Positions 1 through 12,253 of a stretch of DNA of 64,000 bases are shown in pieces. The DNA lies in assembly GCA_019459145.1 (NCBI GenBank), contig JAIBEK010000018.1, positions 62,001-126,000 on the forward strand, written 5' to 3'. The number at the start of each line of letters is the position of its first letter. Position 1 is the stretch's first letter. Below the pieces are notes generated by a model. It did not search any database. It had not been told where the DNA came from and worked only from the letters and a program-made list of their open reading frames with translations. The DNA is from Arenimonas sp. (GTDB taxonomy: Bacteria; Pseudomonadota; Alphaproteobacteria; Rhizobiales; Rhizobiaceae). The position numbers and the translations under genes are program-made.

Positions 1-782
1 TGGACTTCGGCAAGCGTGAACAGAAGGGCCGCCATGCGCTGGCCGCCGGCGACGATGCCGAATTCAGCGGCCTGCTTGATGGCGTTCTGCGTGTCCATGC
101 CGGCATTGGCAAGGCCGATGACCTTGGCGCCGGAGGACTGGGCCTGCAGGAGGAACGAGGAATAGTCGGTGGTGGCGAGCGGATGGCGCACGGCGCCGAG
201 AACCTTGCCGCCCTTCTCCTTGACGAAGTTGCCGGTGTTTTCTTCCAGCGAATAGCCGAAGGCGTAGTCGGCGGTCAGGAAGAACCAGCTGTCGCCGCCC
301 TGTTCGACCATGGCGCCGCCGGTGCCGACGGCAAGGGCGTAGGTGTCATAGGCCCAGTGGAAGCCGTAAGGCGTGCACTGTTTGCCGGTCAGCTCGGTCG
401 AGGCCGCGCCGGTGTTGATGGTGATCTTCTTCTTCTCGTTGGACAGGGCCTGAACGGCGAGGCCGACCGACGAGGTGGTCAGTTCCATGATGGTGTCGAC
501 CTGCTCGGTGTCATACCACTGGCGGGCGATGTTGGATGCGATGTCGGGCTTGTTCTGGTGGTCGGCGGTGACGACTTCGACCGGAACGCCGAGAACCTTG
601 CTGCCGTAATCCTCGACCGCCATCTTGGCGGCCTCATAGGAGAACTTGCCGCCGAAGTCGGCATAGACGCCGGACTGGTCGTTCAGGATGCCGATCTTCA
701 CCTTGCCGTCGGACGGCTCGGCGAAGGCCGCCGTGCTGGACGCCAGAACCATGGCCATGGACGCGATGAGCTTGTTGCGCAT
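1..782 (-). CDS. ABC transporter substrate-binding protein, branched-chain amino acid/amide type (5' part, cut by window edge)
   Basis: Periplasmic ligand-binding component of a LivK-like (Peripla_BP_6) ABC importer. The first 260 residues are visible. They begin with a typical Sec signal peptide (MRNKLIASMAMVLASSTAAFA, cleavage after AFA) and continue with the family start KVKIGILNDQSGVYADFGG and the ligand-pocket region around TSSVGLAVQALSNEKK. The ATG at 780-782 is preceded on the minus strand by GGAGGAGAT at good spacing, which fixes the start. The gene runs off the left edge, so its C-terminus and any permease/ATPase genes lie outside. It is divergent from a LysR gene across a 168-bp region with two related dyads, which suggests control by that regulator. 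The ligand cannot be told from sequence; urea, amides or branched-chain amino acids are possible. Confidence 0.88.
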   Translation of the reverse strand, partial: MRNKLIASMAMVLASSTAAFAEPSDGKVKIGILNDQSGVYADFGGKFSYEAAKMAVEDYGSKVLGVPVEVVTADHQNKPDIASNIARQWYDTEQVDTIMELTTSSVGLAVQALSNEKKKITINTGAASTELTGKQCTPYGFHWAYDTYALAVGTGGAMVEQGGDSWFFLTADYAFGYSLEENTGNFVKEKGGKVLGAVRHPLATTDYSSFLLQAQSSGAKVIGLANAGMDTQNAIKQAAEFGIVAGGQRMAALLFTLAEV

Positions 783-813
783 TTGATCTCCTCCCAGAGT
801 GCAGGTCGCGAAC

Positions 814-939
814 CTGTTCAAAATTGACCAGCCGTACTCCTCAGGACGGCATGTCGAAGGCCATGATCCCGGAAAGCTCCCGTTGACGCAAGCGGAGTTC
901 CTAACTAAATGCAAACAGGGTCTGTTCATTTTTGAACAG
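814..939. promoter_or_regulatory. Two related dyads between the binding-protein and LysR genes
   Basis: A perfect inverted repeat TCTGTTCA-TTTT-TGAACAGA lies at 921-940, just upstream of the lysR-type start at 951. A near copy, CTGTTCA-AAAT-TGACCAG (one arm mismatch), lies at 814-831, 32 bp upstream of the binding-protein start. Arm sequence and 4-nt spacer are shared. LysR regulators usually bind interrupted dyads in divergent promoters and repress their own gene, so these are the likely operator pair. Binding is inferred. Confidence 0.6.
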
Positions 940-950
940 AGGGAGGCTGT

Positions 951-1892
951 GTGAGCAATTTCAATTTTACCTGGGACGACCTGCAATTCTTTCTCGCCGT
1001 GGCGCGGACGGGACAGTTGTCGACCGCGGCCCGGCAGCTTCGTTCGAGCCATGCGACGGTCTCGCGGCGGATCGACCGGCTGGAGTTCGCGCTGAAGGTC
1101 AAGCTGTTCGAGCGCAATCCGCGCGGCTACGTGCTGACCGTCATGGGCCAGCGCTTCGTCGAGACGGCGGAGAAGATCGAGCAGGAGACCGAGCGTTTGC
1201 AGGCCGATCTGGCGGGCGGTCCGACGGCCCAGCGCGGGGTGGTGCGGCTCTCGGCGCCGGAGGGGTTTTCCAACTTCTTCTTCACGCACATGTTACCGGA
1301 TTTCACCACCCGACACCCGAATGTCTCGCTCGAACTGGTGACGATCCAGCAGATCATGGCCTTGTCGCGCAAGGAGGCTGACGTCGCAGTGGTCCTCGAT
1401 CCGCCGAAGGGCGGGCCCTACTTTACCGAAAAGCTCACCGACTATCATCTGAAGATCTATGCGACGCGCGATTACATCGCCAGCCGCGGCGAGCCGAAGA
1501 ACAGGGACGAACTGCTGGAACATGCCTTCATCGGCTATATCCAGGACATGATCTTCGCGCCGGGACTGGATTATCTGGGCGACATCCATCCGCGCATCCG
1601 GCCGCACTTCCAGAGTTCCAGCATCTTCGCCCAGCTGACCGCGACCCGCAGCGGGCTGGGACTTTGCGTGCTGCCGATCTTCATTGCCGAGCGCTATCCG
1701 GAATTACAGGTGGTGCTGGAAGACGAGATCGACCTCTGCCGCCATTACTGGATCGCTTGCCATCATGACCTGAGGCAGGTGGCGCGGGTGCGCACCGTGA
1801 TCGAATTCCTGCGCGGCGTGGTCAGCGGCCATGCCGAAGCCTTTACCGGACGCCCCGCGGTCGGGCGCCCGGTCATCGGAGCGGTGGGCTGA
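951..1892 (+). CDS. LysR family transcriptional regulator
   Basis: A 313-residue LysR-type regulator. The N-terminal winged helix-turn-helix spans about residues 7-65 (WDDLQFFLAVARTGQLSTAA, then SHATVSRRIDRLE). The rest is a LysR substrate-binding effector domain starting near RGVVRLSAPEGF. The start is GTG at 951, preceded by GGGAGG at 941-946; no in-frame ATG lies near it. It is divergent from the binding-protein gene and probably controls it, since matched dyads sit between the two. It ends 2 bp before the mutase stop codon, so it is convergent with the propionate genes. Its effector is unknown. Confidence 0.9.
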   Translation: MSNFNFTWDDLQFFLAVARTGQLSTAARQLRSSHATVSRRIDRLEFALKVKLFERNPRGYVLTVMGQRFVETAEKIEQETERLQADLAGGPTAQRGVVRLSAPEGFSNFFFTHMLPDFTTRHPNVSLELVTIQQIMALSRKEADVAVVLDPPKGGPYFTEKLTDYHLKIYATRDYIASRGEPKNRDELLEHAFIGYIQDMIFAPGLDYLGDIHPRIRPHFQSSSIFAQLTATRSGLGLCVLPIFIAERYPELQVVLEDEIDLCRHYWIACHHDLRQVARVRTVIEFLRGVVSGHAEAFTGRPAVGRPVIGAVG

Positions 1893-1894
1893 CG

Positions 1895-4030
<2,136 letters not shown>

Positions 4031-4069
4031 TGGTCGGTCTCCCTCAACATCAATCGCCCCTCACCCTGA

Positions 4070-4264
4070 CCCTCTCCCCGCAAGCGGGGAGAGGGGACTG
4101 AAACGCTGCGGTCCGTCCTCTTCCGCGCGGGTAGAGGCCTGGTTGTCTTCTCCCCGTCGGGGAGAAGGTGGCCCGTAGGGCCCGGATGAGGGGGCGAAGA
4201 ATCGTGCCTGCGGCCCCCCTCATCGCCTCGCATTCGCTCGGCACTTCTCCCCGTCGGGGAGAAG
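4070..4264. repeat. Cluster of three intergenic palindromes (rhizobial RIME-like repeat)
   Basis: Three perfect hairpins sit between pccA and the mutase gene: CCCTCTCCCCGC/GCGGGGAGAGGG (4070-4081/4084-4095), and CTTCTCCCC-GTC-GGGGAGAAG twice (4147-4167 and 4244-4264). Between them is GGTGGCCCGTAGGGCCCGGATGAGG. The same core recurs at 51407-51429 and, degraded, at 63478-63498. This is the look of the small mosaic repeats scattered between genes in Rhizobiaceae. The hairpins could attenuate or stabilise the pcc-mutase transcript. Confidence 0.75.
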
Positions 4265-4274
4265 AGGTCGGCGA

Positions 4275-6277
<2,003 letters not shown>

Positions 6278-6281
<4 letters not shown>

Positions 6282-6661
6282 GGCTTTCCGGCTTCCATTG
6301 TGTCTTCGAAGGCTTGCGGAAAGTTCTTCCGCGCCAGGCTTGCATTGAGTTTGAGCAGGGCGAAATACGAGGCCGGGTCGAAGGCCCGTTCCGCTGGCAG
6401 CACTTCGCGCCCGAACAGGCGGCACAGCCGTTCACCGTCCAGATTGCCGCGCTGGAAAGGCTCCGTGCCGAAATGGCGCCACAGCGCCTGAACGAATTCG
6501 ATGTCGGCCAGCGCCACGGACTTGTCCATGGTGCGGTGGCGGGGCCAGGCGGTCAATGGCGTCACCTTGGAATTGGCCCGGCGGATGGTGAATTGCCACT
6601 GGGTTCCGAGCAGGCCGGCCGGAAAGCCTTGATGCTTGGGCATGAGGGGTTCCTTGGCCAT
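6278..6661 (-). CDS. Unknown small protein A, tandem paralogue, coupled to pccA
   Basis: A 127-residue protein of unknown function. It is a clear paralogue of its upstream neighbour (6666-7043): both contain FTIRRAN, an ALW-HFG-EPF-RGNLD block, RL..LFGREV.PAE, FDP.SY.ALL and ARK.FP..F.D. About half the aligned residues are identical, and there is no signal peptide or membrane segment. The stop overlaps the pccA start by 4 nt, and only 4 nt separate it from the upstream paralogue, so all are in one transcript with pccB and pccA. Conservation of aromatic and acidic positions in both copies argues for a real gene. A role linked to the carboxylase (assembly, biotinylation or regulation) is only inferred from position. 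Confidence 0.8.
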
Positions 6662-6665
6662 GGCG

Positions 6666-7043
6666 TCAGACCTCGAACACGTCGTCGAAGGACTCGGGAA
6701 AGCTCTTGCGGGCCACCCGTTCGTCGATCCTGAGCAGCGCCTGATAGGAGGTCGGATCGAACGGCGTTTCGGCCGGCACCACCTCCCGGCCAAACAACAG
6801 GTTGAGCCGCCCGGCATCAAGATTGCCGCGCTCGAACGGTTCGTCGCCGAAGTGATGCCAGAGCGCATGCAGGAAGGCGGCGTCGACCTTCTGCTCGATC
6901 GTGTTGGGGCGGGCCAGCCGCTGCAAGGGTTTGAGCGGCGTCGCGCCCTTCTCGTTGGCGCGCCGGATGGTGAAATGATGACCATGGCCGGGCAGGCCCG
7001 ACGGAAAGCCGCGATGCTTGGTCATTTCGGGGGGCTTAGCCAT
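6666..7043 (-). CDS. Unknown small protein B, tandem paralogue between pccB and pccA
   Basis: A 125-residue protein of unknown function and the partner of the neighbouring 127-residue gene. The shared core runs from KH.GFP.GL through FTIRRAN to FGREV.PAE and the C-terminal ARKSFPESFDD. The start at 7043 (MAKPPEMTKH) is preceded on the minus strand by GGGGAG at 6-nt spacing. It begins 13 nt after the pccB stop. The two copies look like an old in-place duplication. A possible model is a small soluble dimerising protein acting with the biotin-dependent carboxylase, but nothing in the sequence shows catalysis or DNA binding. Confidence 0.8.
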   Translation of the reverse strand: MAKPPEMTKHRGFPSGLPGHGHHFTIRRANEKGATPLKPLQRLARPNTIEQKVDAAFLHALWHHFGDEPFERGNLDAGRLNLLFGREVVPAETPFDPTSYQALLRIDERVARKSFPESFDDVFEV

Positions 7044-7056
7044 GAGCGTTCTCCCC

Positions 7057-8589
7057 TTACAACGGAATCGTGTCGTGTTTCTTCCAGTGCGTGCCGACCT
7101 GCTTGTTGCGCAGAGAGGCGAAGGCGCGGGCGATGCGGCGGCGCGAGGAATGCGGCATGATCACCTCATCGACGAAGCCGCGTTCGGCGGCCTTGAACGG
7201 GTTGGCGAAGTTTACCTCGTATTCCCGGGTGCGCTCGGCGATCTTCTCCGCGTCGCCGAGTTCGGAGCGGTAGAGGATCTCGGTCGCGCCCTTGGCGCCC
7301 ATGACGGCGATTTCGGCGGTCGGCCAGGCATAGTTGATGTCGGCGCCGATATGCTTGGAGGCCATGACGTCATAGGCGCCGCCATAGGCCTTACGGGTAA
7401 TGAGGGTCACCATCGGCACGGTCGCCTGGCTGTAGGCGAACAAGAGCTTGGCGCCGTGCTTGATGACGCCGCCATATTCCTGCGCCGTGCCGGGCAGGAA
7501 GCCGGGGACGTCGACCAGCGTCAGGATCGGGATGTTGAAGGCATCGCAGAAGCGGACGAAACGGGCGGCCTTGCGCGAGCTATCGATATCGAGGCAGCCG
7601 GCGAGCACCATGGGCTGGTTGGCGACAACGCCGACCGTCTGGCCTTCCATGCGGATGAAGCCGGTGACGATGTTCCTGGCGAAGGCTTCCTGGATTTCGA
7701 AGAAATCGCCCTCGTCGGCCAGCGCGTAGATCAGTTCCTTCATGTCGTAGGGCTTGTTCGACGAATCCGGGATCAGCGTGTCGAGGCGGGCCTCGACGCG
7801 GGCCGGGTCGTCGTGGAAGGGACGGACCGGGGGCTTTTCGCGGTTGTTGAGCGGCAGGAAGTCGAACAGCAGGCGAACCTGTTCCAGCGCTTCTATGTCG
7901 TTCTCGTACGCGCCGTCGGCGACCGAGGATTTTTTCGTGTGGGTGCCGGCGCCGCCGAGTTCCTCAGCCGTGACGATCTCGTTGGTGACGGTCTTCACCA
8001 CGTCCGGGCCGGTGACGAACATGTAGGAACTATCACGCACCATGAAGATGAAGTCGGTCATGGCCGGCGAATAGACGGCACCGCCGGCGCAGGGACCCAT
8101 GATGACCGAGATCTGCGGCACGACGCCGGAGGCATCGACATTGCGCTTGAAGACGTCGGCGTAGCCGGCGAGCGAGGCGACGCCTTCCTGGATGCGGGCA
8201 CCGCCACTGTCATTGAGGCCGATCACCGGTGCGCCGTTCTTCAGCGCCATGTCCATGATCTTGCAGATCTTCTGCGCATGGGTCTCGGACAGCGAGCCGC
8301 CGAGTACGGTGAAATCCTGGGAGAAGACATAGACCTGGCGGCCGTTGATCGTGCCCCATCCGGTCACCACGCCGTCGCCCGGCACCTTCTGCTCGGCCAT
8401 GCCGAAATCGGTGCAGCGGTGGGTGACGTACATGTCGTATTCTTCGAAGGAGCCCTCGTCGAGCAGCACCTCGATGCGCTCGCGCGCCGTCAGCTTGCCC
8501 TTGGCATGCTGGGCGTCGATGCGGCGCTGGCCGCCGCCGAGATGGGCCTCGGCGCGGCGCGCCTCGAGTTGGTCCAGAATCTGTAGCAT
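7057..8589 (-). CDS. pccB: Propionyl-CoA carboxylase beta subunit (carboxyltransferase)
   Basis: Carboxyltransferase subunit, 510 residues, the usual size. It transfers CO2 from carboxybiotin to propionyl-CoA and forms a dodecamer with PccA. It shows the N- and C-terminal crotonase-fold carboxyltransferase domains: [22 protein letters not shown] and [15 protein letters not shown] in the first half, [17 protein letters not shown] and [11 protein letters not shown] in the second. The ATG at 8589 is chosen over an upstream in-frame GTG (8604) because GGGAGGA lies just upstream of the ATG and would be inside the longer reading. It is first in the operon pccB - B - A - pccA and is divergent from the ScfR-type regulator, with phased TGCAA sites between them. 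Confidence 0.96.
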   Translation of the reverse strand: MLQILDQLEARRAEAHLGGGQRRIDAQHAKGKLTARERIEVLLDEGSFEEYDMYVTHRCTDFGMAEQKVPGDGVVTGWGTINGRQVYVFSQDFTVLGGSLSETHAQKICKIMDMALKNGAPVIGLNDSGGARIQEGVASLAGYADVFKRNVDASGVVPQISVIMGPCAGGAVYSPAMTDFIFMVRDSSYMFVTGPDVVKTVTNEIVTAEELGGAGTHTKKSSVADGAYENDIEALEQVRLLFDFLPLNNREKPPVRPFHDDPARVEARLDTLIPDSSNKPYDMKELIYALADEGDFFEIQEAFARNIVTGFIRMEGQTVGVVANQPMVLAGCLDIDSSRKAARFVRFCDAFNIPILTLVDVPGFLPGTAQEYGGVIKHGAKLLFAYSQATVPMVTLITRKAYGGAYDVMASKHIGADINYAWPTAEIAVMGAKGATEILYRSELGDAEKIAERTREYEVNFANPFKAAERGFVDEVIMPHSSRRRIARAFASLRNKQVGTHWKKHDTIPL

Positions 8590-8648
8590 GCTTCCTCCCG
8601 ACACTGTGCAAGGCGCGTATGACAGTTTGTGCCCTTAAACGTGAGGGC

Positions 8649-8723
8649 TTGCAAAGAAAATGATTGAACAGGTGCAATTGTGGATTTATGAATTTGCAAA
8701 CAGCAAAATGTGAAATTGCAAAT
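8649..8723. promoter_or_regulatory. Phased TGCAA operator array between pccB and the ScfR regulator
   Basis: Four TGCAA-core elements recur at 22-23 bp steps: TTGCAAA at 8649, GTGCAAT at 8672, TTGCAAA (within TTTGCAAA) at 8694 and TTGCAAA at 8716. The last two form a perfect dyad ATTTGCAA-N16-TTGCAAAT (8692-8723) that ends on the regulator's start codon. From memory, Rhodobacter PccR is reported to bind TTTGCAAA-type pairs, so this is the likely site for control of pccB and for autoregulation. The spacing here, two helical turns, differs from the closely spaced pair I recall. Confidence 0.65.
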
Positions 8724-10131
8724 GGCGATCGGCAAGCTTTTCATCGGGCGCAAGGTGCGCGAAATCCGGCAGGCGGGCCATGCCACGCAGGCCCAGTTTG
8801 CCGACAAGATCGGCATTTCAACGAGCTACCTGAACCAGATCGAGAACAACCAGCGGCCGGTCTCCGCCTCGGTGCTGCTGGCACTGGCGGAGAAGTTCGG
8901 CATCGACATTACTGAACTTTCGTCGGGTCAGAACGACCGGCTTCTGTCCGCCCTGTCGGAGGCGCTGAGCGATCCGCTGTTCGAGACCTATTCGCCGAGC
9001 CTGCAGGAGTTGAAGCTCGTCACCCAGAATGCGCCGGGGCTGGCGCATGCGCTGATCACCTGCCACCAGGCCTATCGCCGCAACAGCGAGCAACTGGTGA
9101 GCTATGACGACCGGTTCGGCGCGGCCCCCTCGAACGAGACCACCTCCTATGACGAGGTGCGCGACTTTTTCCATTTCGTCGACAACTATATCCACGACAT
9201 CGATATCCTGGCGGAAAGCCTGGCCGGCCAGCTGAAGCTCGGAGAGGGGGAGAACTACGCGGCACTCGCCGGCTTCCTCGAAAGCCACCACGGGGTGCGC
9301 GTGGTACGCGGCGATGCGGGCGAGGAGGCGATCCGCCGCTTCGACCCGGCAAGCCGCATTCTCACACTCTCGCGTTATGCCTCCGCGCCGACCCGCGATT
9401 TCCAGATCGCCATCCAGGTGGCCCAGTTGCATGCCCGCGACACGATCGAGCAGGTGCTCAAGCAGGCCGGCTTCCGCACCGAGGAGGCCGTCGAGGTCTG
9501 CCGCATCGGGCTGCACAATTATTTCGCCGGTGCGCTGATCCTGCCCTATCGCAGCTTCCTTCAGGCGGCGCGCGATCTGCGCCACGACATCGAGCTTCTC
9601 GCCGCCCGTTTCGGGGCGTCGCTGGAACAGGTCTGCCACCGGCTCTCGACCTTGCAGCGGCCGGGGCTGAAGGGCGTGCCGATCTTCTTTGCCCGCATCG
9701 ACCGCGCCGGCAACATCACCAAGCGGCACAGCGCGGCGCGGCTGCAGTTCGCCCGTTTCGGCGCAGCCTGTCCCTTGTGGAACGCGCATCAGGCCTTCGA
9801 GGCGCCGGGGCGGATCATACGCCAATTGGCCGAGACGCCGGACGGGGTGCGCTATCTCTGTCTCGCCATGCAGGTCAACAAGGGCACGCTCGGCTTTCGC
9901 GCCGCCCAGCCACGCTATGCGCTGGCGCTCGGCTGCGAGATTTCCTATGCTGACCAGTTCGTCTATGCCGACGATCTCGACCTCTCCAACCGCGCAGCCT
10001 TCGACCCGATCGGCATTTCCTGCCGGATCTGCGAAAGGGTCAAATGCACCAGCCGCGCCGTGCCGCCGCTGAAGCGCAAGCTGGTGGTGGACCATACGGT
10101 GCGGAACGCGACGCCGTACGAGATCGAGTGA
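8722..10131 (+). CDS. pccR: Short-chain fatty acyl-CoA regulator (ScfR/PccR family)
   Basis: XRE-type regulator with the ScfR layout. An N-terminal helix-turn-helix (about residues 10-65, QAQFADKIGISTSYLNQIENNQRP) is followed by an IrrE-like (DUF955) middle region and the DUF2083 C-terminal region, with a cysteine-bearing GISCRICERVKC near the end. PccR in Rhodobacter senses propionyl-CoA status and controls pccB; RamB in actinobacteria is a relative. Length is 469 residues from the ATG at 8722; a GTG at 8710 would add four. Neither start has a good ribosome site, and the operator overlaps both, which fits autoregulation or a leaderless message. Its place divergent from pccB supports a role in propionate control. 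Confidence 0.88.
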   Translation: MAIGKLFIGRKVREIRQAGHATQAQFADKIGISTSYLNQIENNQRPVSASVLLALAEKFGIDITELSSGQNDRLLSALSEALSDPLFETYSPSLQELKLVTQNAPGLAHALITCHQAYRRNSEQLVSYDDRFGAAPSNETTSYDEVRDFFHFVDNYIHDIDILAESLAGQLKLGEGENYAALAGFLESHHGVRVVRGDAGEEAIRRFDPASRILTLSRYASAPTRDFQIAIQVAQLHARDTIEQVLKQAGFRTEEAVEVCRIGLHNYFAGALILPYRSFLQAARDLRHDIELLAARFGASLEQVCHRLSTLQRPGLKGVPIFFARIDRAGNITKRHSAARLQFARFGAACPLWNAHQAFEAPGRIIRQLAETPDGVRYLCLAMQVNKGTLGFRAAQPRYALALGCEISYADQFVYADDLDLSNRAAFDPIGISCRICERVKCTSRAVPPLKRKLVVDHTVRNATPYEIE

Positions 10132-10149
10132 GGGCGGGTTTGTCGGCGT

Positions 10150-10635
10150 TCAGGCGCCGAGATCGTCGTCCGCCAAGGCTTTGGTGGCGGCTTGGGCCTC
10201 AATGAGCAGGCCGTGCCAGTCATCCGGCGGATGGCCCTGCTTCAGCATCTTGGCGAACACCCGGTAAGCGTCCGTCGGGCTCTCATAGGCTCGCTTGGTG
10301 TTGTCGTCGTTTACCCAGGCCAGAATGATGATCCGGTCCTTGGCGCTGAACCGGAAGAAGAGCCGGTATTGGGCAACGTATTTGCCACGGAACCAATGCT
10401 TGTAGCCTTCGCCGAGCGTGCCGCCCATGCGGAATCTGGGGTGAGACGGATCGGCCGGGATTTCCGCGAAAGCCATCTTCATCGTCGCCGCCAGCAGTTT
10501 TGCATTGCGGCGCGTCTTGTAGTTTTCCGGATCGTTGGCGCGGTCGTGCCTCACGGCCGCGATCATGGTCTGGTACTGAGCGAGGAAAAGCGGATGGAGG
10601 AAGAGCCGCCACCCATTGATCGTTATGTCAGTCAT
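10150..10635 (-). CDS. yhaV: YhaV-type toxin of a type II toxin-antitoxin pair
   Basis: A 161-residue protein of the YhaV family (RelE-like ribonuclease toxins). Matches include NGWRLFLHPLFLAQY at the N-terminus, the middle FRMGGTLGEGYKHWFRGKYVAQYRLFFRF, and IILAWVNDDNTKRAYESPTDAY. E. coli YhaV is a ribosome-dependent mRNase inhibited by PrlF. The ATG at 10635 is used because it begins the family N-terminus (MTDITINGW); a longer frame upstream lies inside the antitoxin gene. It overlaps the antitoxin stop by 8 nt, the usual antitoxin-first coupling. Confidence 0.92.
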   Translation of the reverse strand: MTDITINGWRLFLHPLFLAQYQTMIAAVRHDRANDPENYKTRRNAKLLAATMKMAFAEIPADPSHPRFRMGGTLGEGYKHWFRGKYVAQYRLFFRFSAKDRIIILAWVNDDNTKRAYESPTDAYRVFAKMLKQGHPPDDWHGLLIEAQAATKALADDDLGA

Positions 10636-10954
10636 CGTCGAGCGGGACGTCGAGATCGACAGAGACATCGCCCACCAGGTCACGACCTTCCTGCAGAAGC
10701 TCCAGGCTCAACGGAACGGGCGCCTGGGGATTGCGTGTCAAGTCGTGGGCAAGGAAGGAAAGGAACGCCTCCAGCGCAGGATCCGCTTCGGTTTCTTCCC
10801 GTTTCGCTTCGACGATCACCGTGCCATCGGGCATCGCCTTGAAGACGATCGCGCCTTTGGAGACACCCAGCATTTTGCGAATCGCCGTCGGAACCGTCGT
10901 CTGTCCCCGTTCCGTGATCGTGGCGTCAATTTCCAGCATTGCGACGGCGTTCAT
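10628..10954 (-). CDS. prlF: PrlF-type antitoxin (AbrB/SpoVT fold)
   Basis: A 108-residue antitoxin partner of YhaV. The N-terminus holds an AbrB-like swapped-hairpin DNA-binding motif (MLEIDATITERGQTTVPTAIRKMLGV, about residues 6-31). The C-terminal part (LEAFLSFLAHDLTRNPQAP) is typical of PrlF and wraps the toxin. The start at 10954 is preceded by GGGAG at 8-nt spacing; a further in-frame ATG at 10969 overlaps that ribosome site and is less likely. A perfect dyad lies 28 bp upstream, consistent with autorepression by the complex. Confidence 0.88.
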   Translation of the reverse strand: MNAVAMLEIDATITERGQTTVPTAIRKMLGVSKGAIVFKAMPDGTVIVEAKREETEADPALEAFLSFLAHDLTRNPQAPVPLSLELLQEGRDLVGDVSVDLDVPLDDD

Positions 10955-10981
10955 GTGCGGATCTCCCATTGAAATAATTAT

Positions 10982-10999
10982 GTAATGCAAATGCATTAC
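10982..10999. promoter_or_regulatory. Dyad upstream of prlF-yhaV (likely autoregulatory operator)
   Basis: Perfect inverted repeat GTAATGCA-AA-TGCATTAC, 28 bp upstream of the prlF start, in a locally AT-rich stretch. PrlF-family antitoxins bind palindromes at their own promoter. This is the only strong dyad in the 200-bp gap. Confidence 0.6.
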
Positions 11000-11155
11000 T
11001 GTGTCAATGGGCCGGGTCGCCGCCCTTGCCGGGCCGGAGTTGCAGATGGAGATGGAATGATCGACCTGCTGCCCGGCTGATGGAAGGGGCCGGCGGCAAT
11101 CGGCGTGGCTGAAAGGCAGGACGGGGCGGGCACGGCCTGCCCCGCCGGAAAAGAC

Positions 11156-12229
11156 CTAGCCGAACAGTGGCTGCGGATGGGGCATGAAAAAGTCCTCGAC
11201 AATCTCCGGCCCGACCTCGTCCAGGCTTGCCGGGGACCATTGCGGATTGCGGTCCTTGTCGATGATTGCGGCGCGGATGCCCTCGTAGAAGTCCGGGGTC
11301 TTCAGGGTCTGCGCGGTCGCGGAAAATTCGCGGGCAAGGCAGGTCTCGAGGTCCGGCGATGTCCGGCCGGCGCGCAGAAGCGCCAGCGTCACCTTGAGGC
11401 TGGTCGGTGATTTGGTCAGCATGGTCGTCTTGGTCTTTTTGGCGAAGTCGTTGTCCTCGGCGTCGAGTGCTGCAAGAATCTGCTCGACGGTGTCGAAGGC
11501 GAAGCAGCGGTCGATCAGGGCGCGGTTTATAGCGAACTGGCCCTCCGGGGCGGCCCTGGCGAAGGGGGCGATCAGGTTGGAAACGGTCTTCTCATCGGCG
11601 CCGGCGGGCAGGGTTGCGAGCCGTTCTGCAAGGGTTTTCAGGTCGTCGGCAGGCACGAAGCAATCGGCAAAGCCGGCGGCGATGGCGTCCGCCGGACCGA
11701 TCGGCTCGCCGGTCAGGCCCATATAGGTGCCGAGTTCGCCCGGCGCATGCGACAGGAGCCAGGTGGCGCCGACATCGGGGAAGAAGCCGATGCCGGTTTC
11801 GGGCATGGCGAGCTTCGTCGTATCCGTGGCGATGCGGTGGCTGGCATGGCCGGACAGGCCGACTCCGCCGCCCATGGTGATGCCGTCCATGATGACGACG
11901 TAAGGTTTCGGATAGCGACCGATGCGGCCGTTGAGACGGTATTCCTCGCGCAGGAATTCTTGTGCGTCCGGACTGGCGGCGCGGCCGCTTTCGTAGAGCA
12001 TGCGGATGTCGCCGCCGGCGCAGAAGCCGCGCTCGCCCTCGCCGGTGACGAGCACGGCGGCGATCGACGGATCGGTCTCGAAGGTGTCGAGCGCCGCCTC
12101 GATCTGGTGGATCATCGTGCGCGACAGGCTGTTGATGACGCGCGGGCGGTTGAGCGCGATCAGGCCGAGCGCGCCGGTGCGGCCGGTCAGAACCTCCTCA
12201 CCGGTCAGGTCGGTCGTCAGGTATCGCAT
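11156..12229 (-). CDS. 3-hydroxyisobutyryl-CoA hydrolase
   Basis: Crotonase-fold thioesterase of valine breakdown (releases 3-hydroxyisobutyrate from its CoA ester). The 357-residue length and the family motifs fit: LNRPRVINSL, GFCAGGDIRMLY near residue 70, YVVIMDGITMGGGVGLSGHASHRIATD, and the acid-rich MPETGIGFFPDVGATW. The enoyl-CoA hydratase family is the broader alternative, but the FFPDVG block and length favour the hydrolase. GGGAGAAAG precedes the start. The upstream neighbour is a decayed acyl-CoA dehydrogenase tail, so a fuller valine operon was probably once here. Confidence 0.9.
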   Translation of the reverse strand: MRYLTTDLTGEEVLTGRTGALGLIALNRPRVINSLSRTMIHQIEAALDTFETDPSIAAVLVTGEGERGFCAGGDIRMLYESGRAASPDAQEFLREEYRLNGRIGRYPKPYVVIMDGITMGGGVGLSGHASHRIATDTTKLAMPETGIGFFPDVGATWLLSHAPGELGTYMGLTGEPIGPADAIAAGFADCFVPADDLKTLAERLATLPAGADEKTVSNLIAPFARAAPEGQFAINRALIDRCFAFDTVEQILAALDAEDNDFAKKTKTTMLTKSPTSLKVTLALLRAGRTSPDLETCLAREFSATAQTLKTPDFYEGIRAAIIDKDRNPQWSPASLDEVGPEIVEDFFMPHPQPLFG

Positions 12230-12253
12230 GGCTTTCTCCCTTTTCCTGGCGAT

